Shown here piece by piece: positions 17,049-26,991 of a stretch of DNA of 64,000 nucleotides (positions within the stretch are counted from its first letter, which is position 1; each line of letters opens with the position of its first letter). Source of the stretch: Bacillota bacterium (GTDB taxonomy: Bacteria; Bacillota; Clostridia; DSM-8532); NCBI GenBank assembly GCA_023443745.1, contig JAEZTB010000048.1, positions 275,083 to 339,082 on the forward strand, read 5' to 3'. The position numbers were made by a program, and so were the translations under genes. A model generated the notes under the pieces. That model did not search any database. It saw nothing but the letters and a program-made list of their open reading frames with translations, and was not told the DNA's origin.

Positions 17049-17927
17049 TTGAAGAAGAGACATGGACAAAACCTCACCCTGCTCATATATGTTCTTCCAG
17101 CGCTATTGGTATATCTAGTGTTTAAGCTGATTCCAGCCGTCTTCGGTTTTTACTACGCCATGACCGACTGGAATGGCCTTAATAAGACCTTTGACTTTGT
17201 GGGATTGTCCAACTTTACTGAGATCATGACTGACAATTATTTTTGGCAATCCATGAAGTTTACATTCAAATATGTAATCGTCATGGTCGTGGCTGCAAAT
17301 GCCGTCGCCCTGACCTTGGCTGTTGCTATTGAATCCCGCAAACGAGCAAAAGGATTATTACGCACATTGTTTTATATGCCCAACATGGTAAGCATGGTTA
17401 TTGGCGGTTATATGTGGATGTTTATCTTTACCAAGGTAATGTACTACATGGCCGATAACTGGAATTTAAAGTTTTTGGATAAATCCTGGATCGGCGATCC
17501 TAATTACGCTTTTATAGCCATTATCATCGTAGCATGCTGGGGTGCGGTAGGCTATCTCATGATTATTTATATGGCTGCATTGCAAGGTGTTCCCACGGAA
17601 ATGAAAGAAGCCTCCAACTTAGATGGTGCCAATGCATGGCAGAGCTTCTGGCGCATCATATTTCCTATGATACAGCACGCACTCACCATATGTTTTTTTT
17701 GGACTCTCAATTCGGCATTCCAAGTGTTCGACGTGATCTATGCCCTCACTGGAGGCGGTCCCGGTCGAGCCACACAATCGGTGGCTATCAATATTTATGA
17801 AGAAGCCTTCAAAGGCAATATCCGTTATGGCTATGCCACCGCAAAATCCACGGTGCTTTTTGCCATCGTATTTATCATCACAGCTATTCAGCTGTACCTG
17901 ATGAAGAATAAGGAGCAAAAGTTATGA
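17049..17927 (+). CDS. ABC sugar transporter permease, MalF/UgpA type
   Basis: A 292-residue inner-membrane permease with six hydrophobic segments and the EAA loop that contacts the ATPase (PTEMKEASNLDGANAWQSF, about 178-196). The start is TTG at 17049, three bases after GAGGTGATT, with no ATG at a better distance. It overlaps the next permease by four bases (ATGA). With its partner it forms the membrane channel for oligosaccharides delivered by the lipoprotein. Confidence 0.92.
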   Translation: MKKRHGQNLTLLIYVLPALLVYLVFKLIPAVFGFYYAMTDWNGLNKTFDFVGLSNFTEIMTDNYFWQSMKFTFKYVIVMVVAANAVALTLAVAIESRKRAKGLLRTLFYMPNMVSMVIGGYMWMFIFTKVMYYMADNWNLKFLDKSWIGDPNYAFIAIIIVACWGAVGYLMIIYMAALQGVPTEMKEASNLDGANAWQSFWRIIFPMIQHALTICFFWTLNSAFQVFDVIYALTGGGPGRATQSVAINIYEEAFKGNIRYGYATAKSTVLFAIVFIITAIQLYLMKNKEQKL

Positions 17928-18754
17928 ATCGAAGAAAAATAGCTTCAAATGTTCTGATTTATACCTTTTTGGCAATTGCAGCCGTGTTTTGCCTTTTTCC
18001 CATCCTGATGGCCTTGATGAATTCTTTTAAAACAAACGGTGAGCTGTTAACCAATGTCATGTCTCTACCAAAAGCCATATCATTTAAGAATTACGCGCGG
18101 ACATTTGAGAAAATGCATTACATGAGAAGCCTTGGAAACACTGCGTTTCTTTCATTTTTTAGCGTATCTTTGATGATCCTGTTTTCTGCACTGGCGGGCT
18201 GGAAGCTTTGCCGTACCGATACCCGTTTTGCCAAATTCATATATGCCCTGTTTGTTTTCTCCATGCTTATTCCCTTTAGCTCCATCATGATCCCCCTGTA
18301 CAAAGTAGTGCTTGTGCTTGATATCAAAAATTCTTTAGCAGGTCTTTCCTTTGTATATGCGGGTCTTGGGGTTAGCATGGCAATCTTTCTATATCATGGC
18401 TTTACCAAAAGCATCCCTTTGGAACTGGAGGAATCGGCCCAGATCGACGGATGCAGAGGCCTGCAATTGTTCTTCTTAGTGGTGTTCCCTCTTTTGAAGC
18501 CCATAACGGCAACAGTCTGTATTACTAATGTACTATGGGTATGGAATGACTTTTTATTACCCTTGATCGTAATCTCCGACAATAAAAAATATACGTTGCT
18601 GCTTTCCACCAACACGCTTTTTGGACAGTACAGCAGCGACTGGACAGCCATACTGAGTGCTTTGATACTTGCAGCCATCCCCGTAATTGTTTTCTACGCT
18701 ATTTTCCAGAAGCAGATACTGCAAGGAATTTCCGAAGGTGCAGTGAAAGGATAG
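17924..18754 (+). CDS. ABC sugar transporter permease, MalG/UgpE type
   Basis: A 276-residue permease with six hydrophobic segments and the EAA loop PLELEESAQIDGCRGLQLFF (about 165-184). It starts in a four-base overlap with the MalF-type partner and ends three bases before the GH5 gene, so all belong to one operon controlled presumably by the upstream YesMN pair. Confidence 0.92.
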   Translation: MNRRKIASNVLIYTFLAIAAVFCLFPILMALMNSFKTNGELLTNVMSLPKAISFKNYARTFEKMHYMRSLGNTAFLSFFSVSLMILFSALAGWKLCRTDTRFAKFIYALFVFSMLIPFSSIMIPLYKVVLVLDIKNSLAGLSFVYAGLGVSMAIFLYHGFTKSIPLELEESAQIDGCRGLQLFFLVVFPLLKPITATVCITNVLWVWNDFLLPLIVISDNKKYTLLLSTNTLFGQYSSDWTAILSALILAAIPVIVFYAIFQKQILQGISEGAVKG

Positions 18755-18757
18755 ATC

Positions 18758-20317
18758 ATGGATTTTATAAAAGCAGAAAACAACCAGCTTCTAGCCGGAC
18801 AGACCCCCGTTCTGCTCCGTGGCTTCGGCCTTGGAGGCTGGTTTTTACCCGAAGGGTATATGTGGAAGTTATACACTAAATGTGACCGCCCCCGGCGCAT
18901 GGAGGAAATGCTCCTTAACCTGTGCGGAGATCAATACGCTGAAAGCTTTTGGGAGCGGTATTACGATTCTTATATTACCGAAGAGGACATCGAGCTGATC
19001 GCAAAAGAAGGGTACAACTCCGTACGCCTTCCCCTCAACGCCCGGCATCTTTACACAATGGACAATGGTGCCGTTAGGATGGTACCTGCAATGCTAGAGC
19101 GTATAGATCGGCTTATTAATTGGTGCAAGGCAAGGGATGTCTATGTGATTTTAGACATACATGGGGCACCCGGTGGGCAGACCGGTCAGAACATAGACGA
19201 CAGTGAGGATGATAACCCAAAGCTGTTTATAGAAGAGCAATATCGGATAGAGCTCATTGAGCTTTGGTGCCAGCTCGCTCTCCGTTATGCGGAAGAGCCA
19301 GCCGTAGCCGGGTATGATCTCCTTAACGAGCCTCTGCCAAACTTTTTCAGTCAATATAATGACGGCATTCTTCCTTTGTATCGCAGGCTCATTAAGGCTA
19401 TACGGGAAGTGGATAAGAAGCACCTCATTATTTTGGAGGGTGCCCACTGGGCAACCGATTTTTCGATTTTCCAGCCCTTCACGCCTCAGGAAGCAAAAGA
19501 TAATATCATGCTCCAGTTCCATAAATACTGGAGCCCTCCCGAGCAGGAAAGTCTTATGGAATTCATCCGCCACGGAGAACGTTTAAATACGCCCCTTTTC
19601 ATGGGTGAAGGTGGCGAAAACAACCTTGCCTGGTACACCACTATTTTTCCTCTGTATGAACGGTTGGGAATCGGTTGGTCCTTCTGGTCATACAAAAAAA
19701 TGGACTCTAAAAACTCTCCCGTAACTTTCTCCGTACCGGAGGGATGGAATAAGATAATAGATTGGCTTGACCATAATACGCCCCTTGGTCGTGAGGAAGC
19801 CATCGCTATATTCGATGCCTTTATTCAATCCATTTCATCACCGATACTGAATCGAGAGGTGTTCTGTGCACTTAACCGCCAACCTCCGGTTACCATCCCC
19901 TGCGAAGCCTTCGATGCCTGCAAAATCAGCTCCACACGAAAACCCGGTGCAGATTTGCGTTTATCCGAGCCCGCAACTCTGCTCTTTAAAAACGGAAAAA
20001 CAGGCGTGCCGGATTACAAACATTATGGTGGTAGCCCGGAGCAAGAGGAAGAAAACGTGATCGCCCTTTTAGAGAAGGGCGACACCCTTTATTATCGCTT
20101 CTCCGTGAAAGATGGCGGAGCTCTTTGTGCGACCCTTCTGGGAGAAGGCCAAGGCACGCTCCTGGTTCGATGCAACGAACAGGAACATATAGCTCTTTTA
20201 GATGGGTATGGTGAATACCAGGTGATTTTGGGGCTATTGCCAAAGGGAGAGCATATACTGGAGCTTTGCTGCCACGACGGCAGTCTCCGGCTAGATACCA
20301 TAACCCTGAGCACCTAA
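18758..20317 (+). CDS. Cytoplasmic glycoside hydrolase family 5 enzyme
   Basis: A 519-residue retaining beta-glycosidase. Residues about 15-345 form a GH5 barrel with the acid/base Glu191 in DLLNEPLPN and a nucleophile candidate Glu284 in FMGEGGEN; other GH5 marks are YNSVRLPLN and VILDIHGAPGGQ. The last 140 residues form a beta-rich domain, perhaps a carbohydrate-binding module. There is no signal peptide, so it should act on imported oligosaccharides. The GAPGGQTG segment recalls glucan-active GH5 members such as exo-beta-1,3-glucanases, but the substrate is not certain. It is the last gene of the YesMN-ABC operon. Confidence 0.85.
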   Translation: MDFIKAENNQLLAGQTPVLLRGFGLGGWFLPEGYMWKLYTKCDRPRRMEEMLLNLCGDQYAESFWERYYDSYITEEDIELIAKEGYNSVRLPLNARHLYTMDNGAVRMVPAMLERIDRLINWCKARDVYVILDIHGAPGGQTGQNIDDSEDDNPKLFIEEQYRIELIELWCQLALRYAEEPAVAGYDLLNEPLPNFFSQYNDGILPLYRRLIKAIREVDKKHLIILEGAHWATDFSIFQPFTPQEAKDNIMLQFHKYWSPPEQESLMEFIRHGERLNTPLFMGEGGENNLAWYTTIFPLYERLGIGWSFWSYKKMDSKNSPVTFSVPEGWNKIIDWLDHNTPLGREEAIAIFDAFIQSISSPILNREVFCALNRQPPVTIPCEAFDACKISSTRKPGADLRLSEPATLLFKNGKTGVPDYKHYGGSPEQEEENVIALLEKGDTLYYRFSVKDGGALCATLLGEGQGTLLVRCNEQEHIALLDGYGEYQVILGLLPKGEHILELCCHDGSLRLDTITLST

Positions 20318-20374
20318 ACATTCATGTATGCATCTTTACTTTATGACACAAAATAGTTATAATGGGCTGTAATA

Positions 20375-20676
20375 ACTTACTGTGATGATAGAGGATAGTA
20401 GACTGGATTGTTTCTTTTACAGAGAATCCCAATAGCTGAGAAAGGATATAGAATCACCAGTTGAACAGGCTCTTGAGCTGTGCACCGATACTTAATTAGT
20501 TTAGGCTGCAACGGGCGCATCCGTTATAGTGCAGGGGTATTAGTATTTTGCTGTAAACCAAGATACCGTACCTACTAAGATCAATACTGCAAGGTATTGG
20601 TGAACCGGGGTGGTACCGCGAAGTAATTTAGCTCTCGTCCCCAGGATTAATTATCCTGGAGGTGAGAGCTTTTATT
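20375..20676 (+). promoter_or_regulatory. T-box leader ahead of the MetRS-like gene
   Basis: The leader contains the invariant T-box segment GGGGTGGTACCGCG (20607-20620) and a terminator with AGCTCTC (20630-20636) pairing to GAGAGCT (20664-20670), inner stem CCAGGAT/ATCCTGG, then a T run. Stem I shows the usual 5' GATGA...AGTA and distal AGAGA. The specifier loop appears as AGTA opposite GAACAGG near 20461-20467. By the usual GAA-codon layout the specifier would be CAG; no ATG occurs on the 3' side of Stem I. The T-box itself is sure, the specifier is tentative. Confidence 0.9.
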
Positions 20677-20753
20677 TTTATCATAAAGCCAATCAGACAA
20701 TTCATTAATTTTAGAACAAAACGAATGAGCATCATATATAAGGAGGAGCTAAT

Positions 20754-22739
20754 ATGAACAGACCCAAATTTCCTAAACGTGCAGTTGTAACCGCCGGTAT
20801 GCCTTACGGAAACAAAGAACTCCATCTTGGCCATATAGGTGGCGTATTTATTCATGCAGATACTTATGCACGATTTTTGCGTGACCGAATCGGCAGAGAA
20901 AACGTTATTTTTCTTTCCGGTACGGATTGTTATGGCTCTCCCATAATGGAAAGCTATCGCCAATTAATCAATGAAAATTTATTTAACGGAACTATCTATG
21001 ATTTTGTTGAACTAAATCATTATCGCCAAAAAGAAGTTTTATCCTTATATCATATAGATTTGGATTTATTTGCGGCATCAGCTCTAGAACCTTTTTCAAA
21101 GCTTCATAAAGAGTTTACCCATGATTTTATAAACAACCTCTATGCCAACGGGCATCTTGACAAAATGACAACATCCCAGTTCTATGATACGGAGCTAAAA
21201 ATCTTTCTCAACGGGCGCCAGGTTATCGGGCAATGTCCCATAGCCGGGTGTTCATCAGAAAAAGCATATGCGGATGAATGTTCTCTTGGACATCAATATA
21301 TGCCAAATGAATTGATAAATCCAAAGAGTGTTCTATCGGGGAATAAGCCTGTAATGCGGGATGTGACAAATTGGTATTTCAAACTTGATCAATTCCATCA
21401 CTTGCTTTGCCAATGGGTGGAAAAAGTAAAAACCGAACCAAATTCTCGAAGCTTTGCCGTAAAGAGCATTCAGGAGTTCTTAGAACCACCCGTTATCTAT
21501 ATTAAGAAAGATCATATGGAATTGGTTGACGAGATAAGAAATATTCTTCCTGATTATTCCTTGCAGGATGACGAAAAAAAATCTTCAACACGATTGATTT
21601 TCGATAGCCTTAAGAATAGGGAGATAGCTTGTCAGGTGCTTGCAGATCATTCCATTAGATTTCGCACGGGGAAAACGCTCGTTCCTTGCAGGTTGACCGG
21701 CAATATTGAATGGGGAGTTCAAGCGCCAGCTCTTGAAGGACTGGATGACTTGACCGTCTGGGTGTGGCCAGAATCACTTTGGGCACCAATATCATTTACA
21801 ATAAGTTGTCTTGATCAGGGAAATACGAGAGGAAAAGATTGGAAGAATTGGTGGTGCTCCAAAGATTCAAAGGTATATCAGTTTATAGGCGAGGATAATG
21901 TTTATTTTTACGGCCCTGTTGAAATGGCTATGTTTATGGCAAGCCAGAATAAAAATCCGACTGCTGATCCCCAAGAAGGGGAGCTCCAATTACCGGATCT
22001 CATCGTTAATAATCATCTTTTGTTTTTGGATAAAAAAGCGAGCAGCAGCGGTAAAATTAAACCACCAACAGCAAAGGAACTGCTTGAGCATTATACACCT
22101 GAGCAATTGAGGGCACATTTTCTAGGCTTGGGACTTGGGATACGAAGCGTCGGGTTCCAGCCCAAACCTTTAAACCCTAAAGCAGTTGAGAATAGCAGTG
22201 ACCCAGTTTTAAAAGAAGGAAATCTGCTTTCAAATGTATTTAACAGGGCCGTAAGGTCATGCTTTTATACCGCTTGGAAATACTATGAAGGGAGAATTCC
22301 CAATGGAGAGATCAGCGAAGAGATACTTGATGAAGCTCAAAGGACTATTCTGGAATATGAACGATTAATGTTCAAATGCGATTTTCATTTGATTATGAAT
22401 CTTATGGACATCTATATCCGGAACATAAATAAATATTGGGCAAAGAGGATTCGAGAGGCAGAAGAAAGTAATGATGTGAATCTCCATAAGCAGGTGCTAA
22501 TGAATACGTTTCACATGGTTCGAACGGCAACAGCCCTCATGCATCCGATCGCACCTGAGGGAACCGAGATGATTTACGACTATCTCAACCTCGATATGGA
22601 TTTTTGGGATTGGGAAAATATATTTAAGCCCCTTTATGCTTTTATGAAAGACCCTAAAAATCATAAGCTAAAATACTTGGAGCCTAGGGTTGATTTCTTT
22701 AAAAAGCATCCTAGTCAAATAAAACAATTTGATGAGTAA
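20754..22739 (+). CDS. Methionyl-tRNA synthetase-like class I tRNA ligase, divergent
   Basis: A 661-residue protein aligning by eye with MetRS along its length: MPYGNKELHLGHIGG (HIGH motif), a zinc knuckle (GQCPIAGCSS..ECSLGH), the stretch LINPKSVLSG, and an anticodon-binding alpha-helical domain. Several key sites differ. KMSKS reads KASSS; the methionine-pocket tyrosine of WLDAPIGY is Phe in WAPISF; and the histidine of VYFH is Tyr in VYFYG. The gene has its own T-box leader and a good AAGGAGGAGC site. It may be a MetRS paralogue charging a different amino acid, an antibiotic-resistant form, or an amino-acid-activating enzyme; fold assignment is firm, specificity is open. Confidence 0.8.
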   Translation: MNRPKFPKRAVVTAGMPYGNKELHLGHIGGVFIHADTYARFLRDRIGRENVIFLSGTDCYGSPIMESYRQLINENLFNGTIYDFVELNHYRQKEVLSLYHIDLDLFAASALEPFSKLHKEFTHDFINNLYANGHLDKMTTSQFYDTELKIFLNGRQVIGQCPIAGCSSEKAYADECSLGHQYMPNELINPKSVLSGNKPVMRDVTNWYFKLDQFHHLLCQWVEKVKTEPNSRSFAVKSIQEFLEPPVIYIKKDHMELVDEIRNILPDYSLQDDEKKSSTRLIFDSLKNREIACQVLADHSIRFRTGKTLVPCRLTGNIEWGVQAPALEGLDDLTVWVWPESLWAPISFTISCLDQGNTRGKDWKNWWCSKDSKVYQFIGEDNVYFYGPVEMAMFMASQNKNPTADPQEGELQLPDLIVNNHLLFLDKKASSSGKIKPPTAKELLEHYTPEQLRAHFLGLGLGIRSVGFQPKPLNPKAVENSSDPVLKEGNLLSNVFNRAVRSCFYTAWKYYEGRIPNGEISEEILDEAQRTILEYERLMFKCDFHLIMNLMDIYIRNINKYWAKRIREAEESNDVNLHKQVLMNTFHMVRTATALMHPIAPEGTEMIYDYLNLDMDFWDWENIFKPLYAFMKDPKNHKLKYLEPRVDFFKKHPSQIKQFDE

Positions 22740-22791
22740 TAAACCAGGCGAAATCTAGCATCGGGTATTTAGAGAAGGAACGCTAATAATA

Positions 22792-22830
22792 ATGACCTCC
22801 TCATAATTGAGAAGGCCATTAATGTTTTTG
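22792..22830 (+). terminator. Terminator after the MetRS-like gene
   Basis: AATG-CCT-CTCA pairs with TGAG-AGG-CATT across two mismatches, followed by TTTTT at 22825. It lies 53 bases after the plus-strand stop and between two convergent genes. Confidence 0.6.
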
Positions 22831-22847
22831 AACAACTTTATTTTCCC

Positions 22848-24674
22848 CTACTCCACCGTCACACTCTTGGCTAGATTCCTGGGCTTGTCAACGTCGTTGC
22901 CCTTCATGACCGAAACATAATAGGCAAAAAGCTGCATGGGTGTTACCGCAACAACCGGGGCAAAGAGCGGGTCCATATCCGGAATGGTTATCACTGAATC
23001 GGCCACCTTGGAAACCTCTTCAACATGCCTTTCCGATGCGATGGCCAGGACCACAGCCCCTCTAGCTTTAACCTCACGGATATTGCTGACCATCTTGTCA
23101 AAGAGCTGCTCCTGGGTCAGAGGGCATACCACCAGCGTTCCTTCCTCGATTAATGCAATGGTGCCGTGCTTGAGTTCACCGCCCGCATAGGCCTCCGAGT
23201 GAATATAGGAGATTTCCTTGAGCTTCAGGGAGCCTTCCATGGAAAGGGCATGATCCAGACCCCTCCCGATGAAAAATACGCTCTTGGCGTTAAAATGCTC
23301 GTAGGCAAATTTTTGAATGAGTTCTTTCTTCTGAAGCACATGATCAACCCTATTTGGCAGTTCTTGAAGCTGAGTCAGATAGTTCTGAAAGGTCTTGTCA
23401 TCCAATAGACCCTTTCTTCGCGCAAAGCTCAATGCCACAAGGCATAATGCCGACAATTGGGTGTTATAGGCCTTGGTGGAAGCAACGGCTATTTCAGGTC
23501 CGGCCCAGGTATACAGCACATCATCGGCCTCTCTTGCTATTGAGCTTCCGACCACATTCACGATGCCCAGGATTCGTGAACCCTTTTTCTTTGCTTCACG
23601 CATAGCCATCAAGGTATCCAGAGTTTCTCCTGATTGACTGATGACGATGGTGATTTGCTTATCATTGACCAGAGGATCACGATAGCGGAATTCGGAAGCC
23701 AGATCAACCTCAACAGGAATCCGCGCCAGTTTTTCAATGGCGTATTTTCCGACAACACCGGCATGATAGGCTGTTCCACAGGCTACGATATTAATTTTTT
23801 CACAATTTTTAACCATGTCATCTGTCAGATTAAACTTGTCCAGCACAATCTCATTATTTTGAATTCTGGGACTTATGGTCGCCTTAATGGCCGAAGGTTC
23901 GTCAAACATCTCCTTAATCATGAAATGCTCGTATCCGCCTTTTTCAGCCGAGGTCACATCCCAATCCACATGAAAGACCTCACGGTTGACTTTTTCACCC
24001 AGAAGGTTATAAATCTCCACCTTGTCGGCACTTAGGCTCACAACCTCTTTATCCTCAAGTATATAGATGTCCCGGGTATGCTCCAATATGGCCGGAATAT
24101 CTGATGCAATAAAGTTTTCACCCTCTCCGAGGCCGACGATGAGCGGGCTGTCCTTTCTGGCCGCTACAAACTGCTGAGGGCAATCGGTGCATACCACTCC
24201 CAGTGCATAGGCCCCTTCTACATCGTTTAAAGTGTTCATTACGGCCTTAATCAGGTTTCCTTTGTAATTATAGTCGATCAGTTGGGCAATAACCTCGGTA
24301 TCTGTTTCGGATTGAAATACATAACCCTTACTCATCAGAAATTCCTTGAGCATCATGTAATTCTCAATGATTCCGTTATGTACAACCGCGATCTTTCCAC
24401 TATTGCTGATATGGGGATGTGAATTCACATCATTGGGCTCTCCATGGGTTGCCCACCGCGTATGACCAATACCCATGATACCAGAGAGCTTAAGATCCTT
24501 CAGCTTTTCCTCAAGGACAGCGAGACGGCCTTTTGCCTTTATAACATCAATTTTCTCATGGTTAATAATTGCTACGCCTGCAGAGTCATAACCTCTGTAT
24601 TCAAGCTTCTTTAATCCGTTTATTAAAATAGGAGTAACATCCTTTTTACCAACATAACCAACAATTCCGCACAT
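22848..24674 (-). CDS. glmS: Glutamine--fructose-6-phosphate aminotransferase (isomerizing)
   Basis: A 608-residue enzyme making glucosamine-6-phosphate from fructose-6-phosphate and glutamine, the first step to UDP-GlcNAc. The N-terminal glutaminase has the nucleophile Cys2 (MCGIVGYVG) and GHTRWATHGEP; two SIS sugar-isomerase domains follow (SQSGETLDT, ending NLAKSVTVE). Full length and motifs are standard. It stands behind a glmS ribozyme, so excess product should destroy its mRNA. glmM lies just upstream, but with separate promoter signals. Confidence 0.98.
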   Translation of the reverse strand: MCGIVGYVGKKDVTPILINGLKKLEYRGYDSAGVAIINHEKIDVIKAKGRLAVLEEKLKDLKLSGIMGIGHTRWATHGEPNDVNSHPHISNSGKIAVVHNGIIENYMMLKEFLMSKGYVFQSETDTEVIAQLIDYNYKGNLIKAVMNTLNDVEGAYALGVVCTDCPQQFVAARKDSPLIVGLGEGENFIASDIPAILEHTRDIYILEDKEVVSLSADKVEIYNLLGEKVNREVFHVDWDVTSAEKGGYEHFMIKEMFDEPSAIKATISPRIQNNEIVLDKFNLTDDMVKNCEKINIVACGTAYHAGVVGKYAIEKLARIPVEVDLASEFRYRDPLVNDKQITIVISQSGETLDTLMAMREAKKKGSRILGIVNVVGSSIAREADDVLYTWAGPEIAVASTKAYNTQLSALCLVALSFARRKGLLDDKTFQNYLTQLQELPNRVDHVLQKKELIQKFAYEHFNAKSVFFIGRGLDHALSMEGSLKLKEISYIHSEAYAGGELKHGTIALIEEGTLVVCPLTQEQLFDKMVSNIREVKARGAVVLAIASERHVEEVSKVADSVITIPDMDPLFAPVVAVTPMQLFAYYVSVMKGNDVDKPRNLAKSVTVE

Positions 24675-24929
24675 AAATAAAACTCTCCTTCATTCATTTA
24701 TAGATATAAAAATTAAACCTTCGGGTTATACCTCAGGTACTTTGCTGTTGCTTTGTGGCGGGCTTTGCTCTAAAACGCCTGAAAATAGTATAGGTTGCTC
24801 CTACAGGCATAGCCCAACACAGCCTTGGCATGCACAAAAAAGCATACGCAAAGAACAGCACATGGTTTTGTTACGACCTCAATTTGATTAAAATGAAACT
24901 AAAAAGAAATGCAGGAAAGTCCACTTAAC

Positions 24930-25171
24930 ACATTCTGTTCCGTCGTCACCGACTGGCTTTGTAGGTGTTGTAACGATGGTGGCACACCGGAGGGTTTCCG
25001 CCGAAGGTTCGATAGCCTCCCTCTCCTCGTCAACTCAGAGATTTCAAGCTTTGAAATCTCCTGGAAATTTCGAAATATATTTATGAAAGCATATTTCGGA
25101 ATTTCATGGAAACAATGATACGATACTTACTCCGTAAATATATTTCATCATTGTTTCTGAGTCCTGGCGCT
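24930..25171 (-). promoter_or_regulatory. glmS ribozyme
   Basis: On the minus strand the sequence has A|GCGCCAGGAC (cleavage expected before G at 25170), the conserved core TTGACGAGGAG (25033-25023), TATCGAACCTTCGGCGGAAA and a closing P4 stem (CGTTAC/GTGACG). These are the landmarks of the glucosamine-6-phosphate-activated self-cleaving ribozyme. It lies in the 5' leader of glmS, about 255 bases before its start. Confidence 0.93.
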
Positions 25172-25286
25172 TTTCATACTGTTTAAGAAACTTAAGCCTC
25201 CTATCCAACAGTTTTACTTTTGCATTTCACTTCTATTATATTCTATTTGGTTTACTATGATCATGCAAGCTAAATAATAAACAAAA

Positions 25287-26636
25287 TTAGCCTAACCGTT
25301 CCTCAATCATCTTGACCAGCTCCACAGCTTTCTTTGTGATGAATTCCTGATCCCGGCCTTCAATCATGACACGGACTAATGGTTCGGTTCCTGATGGTCT
25401 TATAAGAACACGGCCTTCTCCGTGGAAGGTTTCCTCAAGCTCCCGGCATTTTTCCGCAATTACGACGTCATCCAGATAAGCGTTTTTCTTGTCATTGCTG
25501 ACTTTGGCATTTTTGAGAACCTGGGGGAAAACTGTCATGACACTTGCTAACTCCGAAAGCTTCTTACTGGATTCCTTTAATACCTGCAAAAGCTGCAATG
25601 CTGTAACAAGGCCATCTCCGGTAGTATTGAAACTACGGATGATAATGTGGCCGGACTGCTCACCGCCAAGAATAAAGTCGCCCTCTAGCATTTTTTCGAG
25701 AACGTAGCGGTCGCCCACATTGGCTTTGAGAATATTAAGCCCGTTTTCTCTTGCCATGACATCAAATCCCAGATTGCTCATGACGGTAGCCACAATAGTA
25801 TCCTTTTTGAGAATACATTTTTTCTTGAGGCTCAACCCTATAATAGCCATAATTCTGTCGCCATCTACCATCTGCCCCTTTTCATCGACTACCAGAACCC
25901 GGTCAGCGTCTCCGTCAAAGGCAATACCTATGTCACAGCCATTATCAACGGTATAATGCTTCAGTGCTTCCATATGTGTGGAGCCGCAATCCTTATTAAT
26001 ATTTAATCCGTCGGGATCATTGCTGATAACCAGAAGCTCAGCCCCCAGCTTGCGCACCGCTTTGGGCGAGGTTACGAAAGACGCGCCGTTGGCACAGTCC
26101 ATAGCAACTTTCAAACCCTTCAGGCTACATTGGATGGTGTTCATGGCAAAAGCCACATAATCGTCAACCGCCGTATGTAAATCAGAAATAACGCCAACGC
26201 CCTCACCCATGGGGTTGGGAACAGTCTCAGCGTTATCCAGAATGATGGACTCGATACGTTCTTCCAGGGAATCTGAAAGCTTGTAACCTTCACTATTAAA
26301 GAACTTGATACCGTTGAATTCAGCAGGATTATGGGATGCTGAAATAACTACGCCTGCATCAAAGTTATATTTCTGTACCAGATGAGCTATGGCCGGTGTG
26401 GGGATGAATCCGGCCAGGACAGCCTCGGCTCCTGCTGAACATATGCCTGCAATAAGCGCTTTTTCCAGCATATCACCGGATCTGCGGGTATCCTTTCCTA
26501 CCAATATTCTGGGCATATGGCTTTTTTCACTTGCCAGCACATAGGCTCCGGCTCTCCCAAGCTGGAAAGCCAACTCCCCTGTTAATTCCGTGTTGGCAAC
26601 ACCTCTTACACCGTCCGTACCAAAGAGTCTTCCCAT
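25287..26636 (-). CDS. glmM: Phosphoglucosamine mutase
   Basis: A 449-residue enzyme converting glucosamine-6-phosphate to glucosamine-1-phosphate. The phosphoserine loop VVISASHNPAEFNG, the magnesium loop DGDADRVLVVD, the sugar loop GGEQSGHI and the phosphate-binding RPSGTEPLVRVM are all present and in order. ATG at 26636 follows GGAGG. It acts directly after GlmS, which is encoded next on the same strand. Confidence 0.97.
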   Translation of the reverse strand: MGRLFGTDGVRGVANTELTGELAFQLGRAGAYVLASEKSHMPRILVGKDTRRSGDMLEKALIAGICSAGAEAVLAGFIPTPAIAHLVQKYNFDAGVVISASHNPAEFNGIKFFNSEGYKLSDSLEERIESIILDNAETVPNPMGEGVGVISDLHTAVDDYVAFAMNTIQCSLKGLKVAMDCANGASFVTSPKAVRKLGAELLVISNDPDGLNINKDCGSTHMEALKHYTVDNGCDIGIAFDGDADRVLVVDEKGQMVDGDRIMAIIGLSLKKKCILKKDTIVATVMSNLGFDVMARENGLNILKANVGDRYVLEKMLEGDFILGGEQSGHIIIRSFNTTGDGLVTALQLLQVLKESSKKLSELASVMTVFPQVLKNAKVSNDKKNAYLDDVVIAEKCRELEETFHGEGRVLIRPSGTEPLVRVMIEGRDQEFITKKAVELVKMIEERLG

Positions 26637-26694
26637 ATATTAATCCTCCATCAATCTTCATCATCATTATACGCAACGAGCTTTTCCATTGCAT

Positions 26695-26722
26695 TAAAAA
26701 AGGCTCTCCATTTTCGAGAGCC
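26695..26722 (-). terminator. Terminator after tRNA-Val
   Basis: On the minus strand GGCTCTC pairs with GAGAGCC over the loop GAAAATG, followed by TTTTTT. It ends the tRNA transcript before glmM. Confidence 0.9.
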
Positions 26723-26726
26723 ACTA

Positions 26727-26801
26727 TGGTGGGGAATGCCAGATTCGAACTGGCGACTTCTACCGTGTGAAGATAGCACTCTCCCGCTGAGTTAATCCCC
26801 C
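26727..26801 (-). tRNA. tRNA-Val (anticodon CAC)
   Basis: A 75-base cloverleaf with encoded CCA. The acceptor stem pairs GGGGGAT with ATTCCCC (one G-T pair), the D-arm has ACTCAGCGGGAGAGT, the anticodon stem CTATC/GGTAG closes the loop TTCACAC giving anticodon CAC for valine GTG codons, and the T-arm holds GTTCGAATC. A terminator follows directly. Confidence 0.93.
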
Positions 26802-26991
26802 ATCATTAATATGCTATAACTGTTTGATACCTTTTGTCAAGATTTCTTGATATCCAATATCGTTATACTTTGACGTATATCTTTATTTGATAGCTGACAT
26901 TTACTTAAAATATATTATATTATTTAAGTACATAAGTTTACCAATAGCCCTGCTTGTACTTATTAGTTGGATTACGAAAGGATACTGGAAT

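Noticed and set aside
20628..20963. Minus-strand open frame across the T-box terminator
   Set aside because: It overlaps a clear leader terminator and the start of the MetRS-like gene; it is only the reverse of coding DNA.
26887..26991. N-terminal membrane segment of the GH130 protein
   Set aside because: The hydrophobic stretch comes from the open frame upstream of ATG 26992, which has the SD site; GH130 enzymes of this kind are cytoplasmic.
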